Assembly: GCA_913059105.1 (NCBI GenBank)
Contig: CAJXRL010000156.1
Span: 1-6,483 of the forward strand
Reading direction: 5' to 3'
Source: an uncultured Flavobacteriales bacterium
GTDB lineage: Bacteria > Bacteroidota > Bacteroidia > Flavobacteriales_E > Vicingaceae
DNA: 6,483 nt
The notes under the pieces are model-generated. The model made no database searches and had not been told where the DNA came from. It saw only the letters and a program-made list of their open reading frames with translations. Each line of letters opens with the position of its first letter. Within the stretch, counting starts at the first letter, position 1. This document shows, piece after piece, positions 1 through 6,434 of the stretch. The position numbers and the translations under genes were made by a program.

Positions 1-13
1 GTATAAGAGACAG
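1..13 (+). other. Nextera/Tn5 mosaic-end adapter remnant (artefact)
   Basis: The first 13 bases, GTATAAGAGACAG, are exactly the last 13 bases of the 19-bp Tn5 mosaic end used in Illumina Nextera libraries. This is sequencing adapter and not genome. The full adapter at the other end of the window makes chance identity very unlikely. Genomic sequence begins at about base 14, which falls inside the 3' end of the acetyltransferase gene. Confidence 0.93.
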
Positions 14-569
14 CTCTATTGTCTTCTAATTTATACTCTTCGTTAGACTCTTCGCAAACCGCTATCTTATTTTCATTAAATGCTAAACGGTGTCCAAATT
101 CGCTGATCCAACCTATTTGCTTTGCAGGATTTCCGACCATTAAAGCATAGTCCTTAACCTCTTTGGTTATTACTGCGCCGGCCCCAATAAAGCAATACTT
201 TCCTAAATCATTACCGCAAACAATAGTTGCATTGGCTCCAATGCTTGCTCCCTTTTTTACAATAGTTTTGGTGTATTGATCTCTTCTTATAATTGCACTT
301 CTGGGATTCATCACATTCGTAAAAACCATGGAAGGACCGAGAAAAACATCATCTTCGCAAACCACACCAGTGTATATAGATACGTTATTCTGAACTTTAA
401 CATTGTTTCCTAAAGTTACCTCTGGCGAAATAACGCAATTTTGTCCAAGATTGCAATTTTTACCCAGAGTCGAATTAGACATAATGTGTGAAAAGTGCCA
501 AATCTTAGTCCCTTCACCTATTGTGCATCCATTATCAATAACCGCAGTTTCATGCGCAAAATAACTCAT
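14..569 (-). CDS. wbpD: UDP-2-acetamido-3-amino-2,3-dideoxy-glucuronate N-acetyltransferase, WbpD/WlbB type (3'-truncated)
   Basis: This left-handed beta-helix (hexapeptide-repeat) acetyltransferase is predicted to acetylate the 3-amino group of UDP-GlcNAc3NA with acetyl-CoA in the cytoplasm, giving UDP-2,3-diacetamido-2,3-dideoxy-glucuronate for surface polysaccharide. My translation from 569 gives 185 residues, starting MSYFAHETAVID. Hexapeptide turns run through residues 10-80 (TIGEGT, TLGKNC, NLGQNC) and again at 107-135 (GASIGANATIVCG, FIGAGAVITK). Family hallmarks are IWHFSHIM (23-30), VSIYTGVVCEDDVFLGPSM (63-81), FTNVMNPRS (83-91) and VGNPAKQIGW (145-154). Homologues are usually about 190 residues, so only a few residues and the stop are lost at the adapter junction. 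The frame stays open through the adapter, so an automatic caller would add false residues. The start ATG directly follows the stop of the upstream decarboxylase gene, which suggests translational coupling. A related sugar acetyltransferase with another substrate is possible. Confidence 0.85.
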
Positions 570-1556
570 CTATTTCATTATGAATTTAGAGAAATCATTA
601 TGATCCTTTCTATGCAATGCCTCTTGACTTAACGACTTAAAATAATCAAACGTTATTCTCAATCCTTCGGCTCTATTAATCTTTGGTTCCCAACTTAACT
701 CACGTTGTGCAATTTCAATATTAGGTCTTCGTTGCATTGGATCATCCTTTGGTAAATCCTTATAAACGATCTTCTGATCCGTTCCTGTAAGCTTAATAAT
801 TTCTTTCGCGAAATCTAAAATCGAAATTTCATCAGGATTTCCAATATTTACAGGCTGATTGAAGCTACTATGAAGTAATCTATAAATCCCTTCTATTAAA
901 TCATCTACATAACAAAACGATCTTGTTTGATCTCCCTTTCCAAAAACAGTCAAATCCTCTCCTCTCAGAGCTTGCCCTATAAATGCAGGTAACACTCTTC
1001 CATCATTCAACCTCATCCTAGGACCATACGTGTTAAATATTCTAACAATTGCAATTTCCACTTTGTGAAAGGTATGATAAGCCATGGTTATCGCTTCTTG
1101 AAATCGCTTCGCTTCGTCATATACTCCTCTCGGTCCTATAGGATTAACATTCCCCCAATATTCTTCGGTTTGTGGATGAACTAATGGATCTCCATATACC
1201 TCTGATGTAGATGCAACCAGTATTTTAGCTCCTTTTGCTTTAGCTAAACCTAACAGGTTGTGCGTACCTAACGAGCTAACTTTTAAAGTTTGAATCGGTA
1301 TTTTCAAATAGTCAATTGGGCTAGCTGGCGAAGCAAAATGCAATATAAAGTCAAGATCACCTGCTACATGCACATATTTTGAGACGTCCTGGTTGTAGAA
1401 CTCAAACTGCGCAAGGGGAAATAGATGTTCTAAATTACTAATACTTCCAGTTATCAAATTATCCATAGCGACAACGTGAAAACCTTCCTTTATAAATCGA
1501 TCACATAAGTGAGAGCCTAAAAATCCTGCGGCCCCTGTAATTAAAACTCTTTTCAT
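570..1556 (-). CDS. UDP-glucuronate decarboxylase (UDP-xylose synthase family, SDR)
   Basis: An extended short-chain dehydrogenase of 328 residues, predicted to oxidise UDP-glucuronate at C4 with bound NAD+, decarboxylate it and release UDP-xylose. The sequence shows the Rossmann motif GAAGFLG (8-14), followed by STSEVYGDPLVHPQTEEYWG (116-135), which is characteristic of this family. S118-E119 match the Ser-Glu pair needed for decarboxylation in ArnA and UXS enzymes. The catalytic YxxxK is Y146/K150, and RIFNTYGPRM (172-181) and QTRSFCYVDD (210-219) are further family blocks. Around the catalytic tyrosine it reads RGVYDEAKR instead of the RSCYDEGKR common in characterised enzymes, so it belongs to a divergent subgroup. 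The dehydrogenase encoded just upstream, 1 nt away, makes its expected substrate, which supports the call. A related epimerase or dehydratase activity on another UDP-uronic acid cannot be excluded. The last 20 or so residues (KDHNDFSKFIMK end) look like a lineage-specific tail. Confidence 0.85.
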   Translation of the reverse strand: MKRVLITGAAGFLGSHLCDRFIKEGFHVVAMDNLITGSISNLEHLFPLAQFEFYNQDVSKYVHVAGDLDFILHFASPASPIDYLKIPIQTLKVSSLGTHNLLGLAKAKGAKILVASTSEVYGDPLVHPQTEEYWGNVNPIGPRGVYDEAKRFQEAITMAYHTFHKVEIAIVRIFNTYGPRMRLNDGRVLPAFIGQALRGEDLTVFGKGDQTRSFCYVDDLIEGIYRLLHSSFNQPVNIGNPDEISILDFAKEIIKLTGTDQKIVYKDLPKDDPMQRRPNIEIAQRELSWEPKINRAEGLRITFDYFKSLSQEALHRKDHNDFSKFIMK

Positions 1557-1557
1557 T

Positions 1558-2874
1558 CTATTTAGCCATTACTTTATCCCTACCAACACTAACATATGTA
1601 AAATTTTCCTTTTCCATCATTGGTAAATCGTAAAGGTTTCTACCATCAAATATCACTAAATCATTTAACTGCTTTTTTAACTTACTAAAATCAGGTGTTC
1701 TAAAAACTGACCATTCAGTAGCAATTAAAAGAAAATCAGCATTCTTGCACGCATCATAAGCACTTAGGGCAAAATTTATTCTATCTCCAACTAATTCTTG
1801 AACATTAGACATTGCTTCAGGATCATAGGCAGATATAGTTGCTCCTGCGGCTAATAACTCTTCTATTAGATATAAAGCAGGCGCTTCTCTAATATCATCG
1901 GTATCAGGCTTGAATGCCAAGCCCCATAAAGCAACTTTTTTACCTCTTATATCACCATTATAATGCGCCAATATTTTTGGCATCAAGGCTGTCTTTTGTT
2001 GCTGATTAACCTTCATCACAGCATCTAATATTTCAAACTCATACCCTGCTTCAATACCTGATTTTGCTAGTGCCTGAACATCTTTTGGGAAACAGCTTCC
2101 TCCATAGCCAATACCTGGAAATAAGAAACGTTTTCCAATTCTTGTATCTGAACCTATCCCAACTCTCACCGCATCAACGTCTGCACCAACCTTTTCGCAA
2201 AAATTAGCAATTTCGTTCATAAAAGTAATCTTTGTTGCCAAAAACGCATTCGCTGCATACTTTGTAAGCTCCGCGGACTTCTCATCCATGAATATAATTG
2301 GGTTCCCCTGCCTTACATAAGGCTTATACAATTCATTTAAAATCTCTTTGGCTTTTATTGAAGTTGTACCAATCACCACTCTATCAGGCTTTAAAAAATC
2401 ATCAACAGCAAAGCCTTCTCTTAAAAATTCTGGATTTGAAACGATATCAAATTCTACCTTAGCATTTTGCGCTACAGCAGCACGAACTTTTTCTGCCGTT
2501 CCTACCGGAACTGTGCTCTTATCCACAATTACCTTGTAGTCAGTAATTATTTCTCCTAATTGCTCAGCAACACCAATTATATATGATAAGTCAGCAGAGC
2601 CGTCTTCCCCCGGAGGAGTCGGTAATGCTAAAAAAATAATTTTAGCTCCCTTCACAGCCAACTTTAAGTCAGTTGTAAAAGAAAGACGATTTTGCTTAAT
2701 GTTTCTTTCAAAGATAACGTCCAAATGTGGCTCATAAATAGGAACTATCCCATTCCTCATCTTTTCAACTTTTTCCTTATCAATATCTACGCAAATAACT
2801 TCATTTCCAGTTTCTGCTAAACAAGTACCAGTCACTAAACCAACGTAACCTGTTCCTACTACTGCTATTTTCAT
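1558..2874 (-). CDS. ugd: UDP-glucose 6-dehydrogenase
   Basis: This 438-residue enzyme catalyses the NAD+-dependent two-step oxidation of UDP-glucose to UDP-glucuronate. The N-terminal NAD-binding domain carries GTGYVG (7-12) and an acidic D30 ending the second strand. STVPVGT (120-126) and NPEFLREG (147-154) form the cofactor and substrate site. The central helix has the AELTKYAANAF block with K205 and N209. The catalytic cysteine is C261 in GYGGSCFPKD (256-265). The C-terminal UDP-binding domain has FKPDTDDIRE (321-330). The GGSCFPKD form is typical of UDP-glucose dehydrogenases, whereas UDP-GlcNAc/ManNAc dehydrogenases (WbpA, WecC) usually have GGHCxP, so I assign UDP-glucose as substrate. 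Its length is normal and the protein looks intact. It follows the aminotransferase gene by 17 nt and precedes the decarboxylase gene by 1 nt, so the two consecutive enzymes of UDP-xylose synthesis are adjacent. Confidence 0.93.
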   Translation of the reverse strand: MKIAVVGTGYVGLVTGTCLAETGNEVICVDIDKEKVEKMRNGIVPIYEPHLDVIFERNIKQNRLSFTTDLKLAVKGAKIIFLALPTPPGEDGSADLSYIIGVAEQLGEIITDYKVIVDKSTVPVGTAEKVRAAVAQNAKVEFDIVSNPEFLREGFAVDDFLKPDRVVIGTTSIKAKEILNELYKPYVRQGNPIIFMDEKSAELTKYAANAFLATKITFMNEIANFCEKVGADVDAVRVGIGSDTRIGKRFLFPGIGYGGSCFPKDVQALAKSGIEAGYEFEILDAVMKVNQQQKTALMPKILAHYNGDIRGKKVALWGLAFKPDTDDIREAPALYLIEELLAAGATISAYDPEAMSNVQELVGDRINFALSAYDACKNADFLLIATEWSVFRTPDFSKLKKQLNDLVIFDGRNLYDLPMMEKENFTYVSVGRDKVMAK

Positions 2875-2891
2875 CTAATTCTTTTAAGTCT

Positions 2892-4028
2892 TTATCTATT
2901 TTCTAAAACAAACCCCCTCAGAGTGGAGGTAATTTTCTCTAATTGCTCCTGATCCAATTCCGTGTGCATTGGCAGCGAGATAACTTCTGCTGCTAATTGC
3001 TCTGCAATTGGAAAGGCCCCATCTTGATATCTTTCATCTCGATATGCTTTTTGCTGATGAAGTGGCACGGGATAATAAATCATAGCCGGAACACCATTAT
3101 CCATCATATGCTTTTGCAATGCATTTCTATCCAACCCAACAATTCTCAACGTATACTGGTGAAAAACATGACAAGAATTTCGAACTCTTTCTGGAGTTAT
3201 TACTTCAGGTAAGTCTTTAAAAGCTTCGTCGTAATGCCATGCTACTGCTCTTCTTGCATTACTATAGTAGTCCAATCGTTGCAGTTTTACACTTAAAATA
3301 GCTGCTTGAATACTATCAAGTCTTGAATTTATGCCAATTTCGTCGTGATAATAACGAACTTTCATTCCATGATTCACTACAATTCTAGCTTTATCTGCTA
3401 AAGCATCGTCATTTGTAAACAGCGCACCGCCGTCACCATAGCAACCTAAATTTTTAGATGGAAAAAAGGACGTACAACCAAAATCGCCTATAGTTCCTGA
3501 CTGCTGTGAATGGCCGCCTTTAAAATGAAAACTTGAACCAATTGATTGCGCTGCGTCTTCAATAACAAACAGATTATTTTCCTTTGCAATTGTCATGATT
3601 TCTTCCATGTCTGCGCATTGTCCAAATAAATGCACAGGAATTATAGCTTTTGTTTTTGGTGTGATTGCACTTCGTAAAGCATCTTCAGAAATTAAAAAAC
3701 TATTCTCATCACAATCAACTAGCACAGGAACCAAACCAAGCAAAGCAATAACTTCTGCAGTGGCTACGAACGTAAAAGTTGTTGTTATAACTTCATCTCC
3801 AGGCTTCAAACCCAGTGCCATCATAGCAACCTGCAAGGCATCAGTTCCATTTGCACAGGGTATGACATGCTTTACCTGCAAGTAATTCTCCAGTTCTCCT
3901 TGAAAACGTTTCACTTCGGGACCATTAATAAAAGAAGATGTATTTAAAACTCCTTGAATACGCTCGTCTACTTCCTTTTTTATCTTCTCGTATTGACTTT
4001 TTAAGTCAACCATCTGAATTGCCTTCAT
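2892..4028 (-). CDS. wbpE: PLP-dependent sugar aminotransferase, WbpE/DegT-DnrJ-EryC1 type
   Basis: A 378-residue fold-type I aminotransferase of the DegT/DnrJ/EryC1/StrS family. It is predicted to transfer an amino group from glutamate to C3 of the UDP-2-acetamido-3-keto-glucuronate intermediate, giving the substrate of the WbpD-type enzyme in the same operon. Visible landmarks are CANGTDALQ (58-66) for phosphate binding, VIEDAAQ (155-161) with D158 contacting the PLP pyridine nitrogen, and CTSFFPSKNLGCYGDGGA (185-202), where K192 should form the Schiff base. GINSRLDSIQAAIL (232-245) and YPVPLHQQKAY (319-329) are also family blocks. CTSFFPSK.LGCYGDGGA and the ITPKTKAIIPVHLFGQCADM stretch strongly resemble Pseudomonas WbpE, but substrate identity is inferred. 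It is the first gene of the leftward operon, and its start lies in a divergent promoter region. No clear Shine-Dalgarno sequence precedes the ATG. Another UDP-keto-sugar substrate remains possible. Confidence 0.85.
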   Translation of the reverse strand: MKAIQMVDLKSQYEKIKKEVDERIQGVLNTSSFINGPEVKRFQGELENYLQVKHVIPCANGTDALQVAMMALGLKPGDEVITTTFTFVATAEVIALLGLVPVLVDCDENSFLISEDALRSAITPKTKAIIPVHLFGQCADMEEIMTIAKENNLFVIEDAAQSIGSSFHFKGGHSQQSGTIGDFGCTSFFPSKNLGCYGDGGALFTNDDALADKARIVVNHGMKVRYYHDEIGINSRLDSIQAAILSVKLQRLDYYSNARRAVAWHYDEAFKDLPEVITPERVRNSCHVFHQYTLRIVGLDRNALQKHMMDNGVPAMIYYPVPLHQQKAYRDERYQDGAFPIAEQLAAEVISLPMHTELDQEQLEKITSTLRGFVLENR

Positions 4029-4104
4029 ATGTAATTTTTAACGGAATGCGAAGATAGGGTTTTTACGTAAATTCTGAAGTGTAAACTATTGGTAATTTAG
4101 CTGT
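4029..4104. promoter_or_regulatory. Divergent intergenic promoter region
   Basis: These 76 nt separate the start codons of the leftward nucleotide-sugar operon and the rightward barrel-protein/waaA pair, so both promoters must lie here or inside the flanking genes. Rightward, the best match is TAATTTAG at 4093-4100, one mismatch from TAnnTTTG. It lies only 4 nt before the ATG and has no partner -33 box, so it is weak. Sharing a short region could coordinate core and polysaccharide genes, but no operator is evident. Confidence 0.55.
4049..4056 (-). promoter_or_regulatory. Candidate -7 element of the leftward sugar operon
   Basis: Read on the minus strand, these bases are TATCTTCG, one mismatch from the Bacteroidota -7 consensus TAnnTTTG. 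The element ends 20 nt before the aminotransferase ATG, which would leave a short A/T-rich leader. I do not see a convincing TTTG or TTG -33 box at the usual 17-23 nt upstream (TTCA is the nearest match), so this is a tentative call. Confidence 0.4.
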
Positions 4105-4866
4105 ATGAATATTTCAAGAATAATATTTCTTTTTATACTAAACACTGTTCTATTGCAAGGTTTCAGTCAAAGTAAAACCTACAGAGATTCAAGCGAATCT
4201 ATTCCTTTTATCCGATTTCAATATTCCCACCTTCTACCTTCAGGTGATTTTGAAGAAACTTTCCAAAAAGCAAATACAATTGGTGCTGCGATAGGATTTA
4301 AAACAGCATCAAATTTTCAATTCGAAGTTGAAGGTAATTTCATGTTTGGATCAAAAATTAAGAGACCGGGCCTTCTTTTGGGTATTGCTAATGAAAGAGG
4401 TGATATAACCGATTCTGAAGGAGAACTTATTAAGATAATATACGATTTAAGAGGATTTAGTTTTTTCGCAACTGCAGGTAAACTTTTCCCGTTGAAAATT
4501 GCCAATCGAAACTCTGGTATTTTAACACAAGTTGGAGTCGGATATTTACAGCATAAGATTTTCATAGATTACAGAGATGGGGATGTGTTTCAATTGAACG
4601 AAGAAATGTTAAAAGGCTACGACCGGCTGCATAGTGGATTTGCACTAAAGCAGTTTATTGGCTACCAACACTTCGGTAGAAAAAACTTTTATAATTTTTA
4701 CTTTGGACTAGAGCTTCAACAAGGGTTTACAATAAACAGAAGAAAATACAACTACGATACACAAAGCTTCGATTTAGGTCGAAAATTTGACTTTCTATAT
4801 GGGTTTAGAGTTGGTTGGTCCATCCCAATTCGAAAAAGAGCCTCTGAAGATTTTTATTATCGTTAA
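4105..4866 (+). CDS. Secreted, probably outer-membrane beta-barrel protein of unknown function
   Basis: I do not recognise a named family for this 253-residue protein. Residues 1-22 look like a Sec signal peptide: N-terminal R5, a hydrophobic core IIFLFILNTVLL (6-17), and a likely cleavage near GFSQ (19-22). The mature part has repeated amphipathic stretches rich in aromatic residues and glycine, such as FIRFQYSHL (35-43), TIGAAIGFK (58-66), FQFEVEGNFMFG (71-82), FSFFATAGKLFPL (118-130), ILTQVGVGYLQHKIFI (139-154), FYNFYFGLELQQGFTI (195-210) and DFLYGFRVGWSI (229-240). That pattern suggests about 8-10 membrane strands. It ends in arginine, not the C-terminal phenylalanine common in outer-membrane barrels. 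It has no lipobox cysteine. The ATG at 4105 directly precedes the signal peptide. The waaA gene starts 5 nt after its stop, so the two are probably cotranscribed, which hints at a role in lipopolysaccharide or the outer membrane. Confidence 0.8.
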   Translation: MNISRIIFLFILNTVLLQGFSQSKTYRDSSESIPFIRFQYSHLLPSGDFEETFQKANTIGAAIGFKTASNFQFEVEGNFMFGSKIKRPGLLLGIANERGDITDSEGELIKIIYDLRGFSFFATAGKLFPLKIANRNSGILTQVGVGYLQHKIFIDYRDGDVFQLNEEMLKGYDRLHSGFALKQFIGYQHFGRKNFYNFYFGLELQQGFTINRRKYNYDTQSFDLGRKFDFLYGFRVGWSIPIRKRASEDFYYR

Positions 4867-4871
4867 CACCT

Positions 4872-6107
4872 ATGAGACTCCTCTATAGTTTTAGTATTCA
4901 ACTGTACTCATTTTTTATAAATACCGCTGCGCTATTTGGAAATAAAAAGGCAGTGCTTTGGACTTCAGGCAGAAAAAACTGGAAAGAAGAATTAAATAAT
5001 ATTAATCATGAAAAAAGAAAACTCACATGGTTTCATGTTGCATCATTGGGAGAGTTCGAACAAGCTCGGCCAATAATTGAACAAATAAGAAAACAAGAGC
5101 CTAGAGAATTCATATTAATAAGCTTTTTCTCTCCTTCAGGCTATGAAGTCAGAAAGAACTTTAATCTTGCAGACAAAGTAGTTTATTTGCCCGCCGACAC
5201 TCAAAAAAATGCAAAAATCTTTTTAAAGTTAACTCGTCCTAATCGAGTCATCTTCATCAAGTATGAATTTTGGTTCAATTACCTGAATCAAATTCACAAG
5301 CAAAACATTGAATGCTACTTGATTTCTGGGATTTTTCGAAAAAATCAACATTTCTTCAAACCTTATGGCACATGGTTTAGAAAACACTTAATTGCTTTCA
5401 CTCACTTTTTTGTTCAAAACGAACAATCATTAAAACTTTTAAATTCAGTTGGGTTTAAGAATGTCTCACAAACGGGAGATACAAGGCTGGATCGTGTTTT
5501 GACAATCACAAAAGAAGAATTTTATGAACCTAGATTTGAGAGTTTCTCAAAAGAATGCAAGATTGTCATTTTTGGAAGCAGCTGGGAAAAAGAAAATGAA
5601 TTAGCAATTTATTTTTCTAAAAGCGACCTCCAATCTAAAATTATTATTGCTCCTCATGAAATTAATCCAACAAAAATTAAAACTCTAAAAGAACAGTTTT
5701 CCCAATCGTGCAAATTACTTTCTGAAACTGAGTTTAACGAAGACCTAAGTCTAATTAACATCCTAATTATAGACCAAATAGGCTTACTATCAAAACTTTA
5801 TCGATATGCAAACATCTCTGTAATTGGTGGTGGATTTGGCTCAGGGATTCACAATACCCTAGAGGCTGCCATTTATGGTTGTCCTGTTATTTTTGGTCCA
5901 AATTATCAAAAATTTCAAGAAGCTTATGACCTAATTGAAGTCGGTGCAGGTTTTTGTATAACCAACCAAGAGGAATTTATTTCTATCATGAGTATTCTTC
6001 TAAAAAATGAACTCCACTATGAAAAAGCAGTAGAAAGTTCAAAAAAATATATTAGCCAAAATGCAGGCGCGACAGCTAAAATTACAAAACACCTCTATAC
6101 TAACTAA
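4872..6107 (+). CDS. waaA: 3-deoxy-D-manno-octulosonic acid (Kdo) transferase
   Basis: This 411-residue GT-B glycosyltransferase (family GT30, also called kdtA) transfers Kdo from CMP-Kdo to the lipid A precursor on the cytoplasmic face of the inner membrane. The hydrophobic N-terminus (about residues 3-22) is the usual membrane anchor. FHVASLGEFEQARP (54-67) contains the catalytic glutamate E61 of the family. FIKYEFWFNYL (128-138), SGIFR (152-156) and TGDTRLDRV (201-209) are conserved acceptor and core blocks. In the C-terminal domain, IIAPHE (258-263) and VIGGGFGSGIHNTLEAAIYG (317-336), followed by PVIFGPNYQKFQEA (338-351), form the CMP-Kdo site. Length is normal for the family. Whether it adds one Kdo or more cannot be read from sequence; many Bacteroidota enzymes add one. 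It lies 5 nt after the barrel-protein gene, with no clear Shine-Dalgarno sequence. It supplies the core onto which products of the divergent sugar operon could be built. Confidence 0.95.
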   Translation: MRLLYSFSIQLYSFFINTAALFGNKKAVLWTSGRKNWKEELNNINHEKRKLTWFHVASLGEFEQARPIIEQIRKQEPREFILISFFSPSGYEVRKNFNLADKVVYLPADTQKNAKIFLKLTRPNRVIFIKYEFWFNYLNQIHKQNIECYLISGIFRKNQHFFKPYGTWFRKHLIAFTHFFVQNEQSLKLLNSVGFKNVSQTGDTRLDRVLTITKEEFYEPRFESFSKECKIVIFGSSWEKENELAIYFSKSDLQSKIIIAPHEINPTKIKTLKEQFSQSCKLLSETEFNEDLSLINILIIDQIGLLSKLYRYANISVIGGGFGSGIHNTLEAAIYGCPVIFGPNYQKFQEAYDLIEVGAGFCITNQEEFISIMSILLKNELHYEKAVESSKKYISQNAGATAKITKHLYTN

Positions 6108-6151
6108 TTAGAGAGGACATTTTATTGTTCTAATGAAATTTATACACCTCC

Positions 6152-6186
6152 GAACTTTTCAAGGTTCAATGGTTAGTTTCTTTTTT
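6152..6186 (+). terminator. Possible weak terminator after waaA
   Basis: GAACTT (6152-6157) can pair with AGGTTC (6162-6167), including one G-U pair, around a four-base loop. A run of mostly T follows at 6177-6186 (TTTCTTTTTT begins in this stretch). The T run starts about 10 nt after the stem and the stem has few G-C pairs, so efficient intrinsic termination is doubtful. Confidence 0.3.
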
Positions 6187-6197
6187 ACTATTCCGTA

Positions 6198-6213
6198 TTA
6201 AGACAGATCTTAA
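6198..6213. repeat. Inverted repeat TTAAGA-CAGA-TCTTAA
   Basis: A perfect 6-bp dyad with a 4-nt centre, 37 nt upstream of the PhoH-like start codon. No T-run follows on the plus strand, so it is not an obvious terminator. It could be an operator or a leader hairpin, or simply chance in AT-rich DNA. Confidence 0.35.
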
Positions 6214-6223
6214 AACCCTTAAA

Positions 6224-6240
6224 TTTAGTGAGTAACTAAA
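6224..6240. repeat. Inverted repeat TTTAGT-GAGTA-ACTAAA
   Basis: A perfect 6-bp dyad around a 5-nt centre, ending 10 nt before the ATG of the PhoH-like gene. It would overlap the promoter start or the ribosome landing site and could act as an operator or leader hairpin. Chance occurrence is possible in this AT-rich spacer. Confidence 0.35.
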
Positions 6241-6250
6241 ACCGGACAAT

Positions 6251-6434
6251 ATGCCTAAAAAAGTTAAAAAGATCTACGTTCTCGACACTTCTGTTATTAT
6301 TCACGACCACAATTCCTTAATGAATTTTGAAGAAAACGATATGGCCATTCCCATAACGGTTTTAGAAGAGCTGGATAATTTTAAGAAAGGACATGACACT
6401 AAAAATTTTGAGGCTCGAGAATTTACAAGAATGG
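6251..6434 (+). CDS. PhoH-like protein with N-terminal PIN domain (3'-truncated at the adapter)
   Basis: Only 61 complete codons are genomic, starting MPKKVKKIYVLDTSVII. They match the beginning of the PIN (PilT N-terminus) ribonuclease domain of PhoH2/YlaK-type proteins, in which a PIN RNase precedes a PhoH ATPase and the whole protein is usually about 440-460 residues. Visible landmarks are the first metal-binding aspartate D12 in VLDTSVI and the acidic segment PITVLEELDNFKKG (34-47) with E39/E40, followed by KNFEAREFTR (51-60). This N-terminus is very similar to that of Bacteroidota PhoH-family proteins. The family is linked to RNA unwinding and cleavage; the exact cellular role is unsettled. 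The PhoH domain is not in the window, so that part is inferred. The ATG at 6251 fits the family N-terminus, and no clear Shine-Dalgarno sequence is present. After base 6434 the reading frame continues into adapter and encodes false residues. Confidence 0.85.

Larger units (their letters stand above)
6108..6250. other. Intergenic region between waaA and the PhoH-like gene
   Basis: This 143-nt AT-rich region contains no plausible gene. It holds three short inverted repeats (6152-6167, 6198-6213, 6224-6240) and a T-rich run at 6177-6186. It should contain the end of the waaA transcript and the promoter of the PhoH-like gene. I find no good TTTG...TAnnTTTG pair; TAAATTTA at 6220-6227 is the nearest -7-like string. 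Confidence 0.6.

Noticed and set aside
2348..2539. Plus-strand open frame of 63 codons
   Set aside because: It lies wholly inside the intact ugd gene on the other strand, has no signature of its own, and its composition follows the antisense of the conserved gene.
2997..3885. Two plus-strand open frames (2997-3212 and 3595-3885)
   Set aside because: Both are antisense to the conserved aminotransferase gene and show no recognisable domain or promoter.
4317..4565. Minus-strand open frame of 82 codons
   Set aside because: It is antisense to the barrel-protein gene, whose signal peptide and strand pattern make the plus frame the real one.
6107..6134. Inverted repeat ATTAGA...TCTAAT just after waaA as a terminator
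   Set aside because: The 16-nt loop, A/T-only character apart from one G-C pair, and absence of a following T-run make it a poor terminator; chance is more likely.
6251..6434. A stand-alone VapC-type PIN toxin
   Set aside because: The N-terminal sequence resembles PhoH2/YlaK proteins, there is no antitoxin gene upstream, and the short length is due to the adapter cut.
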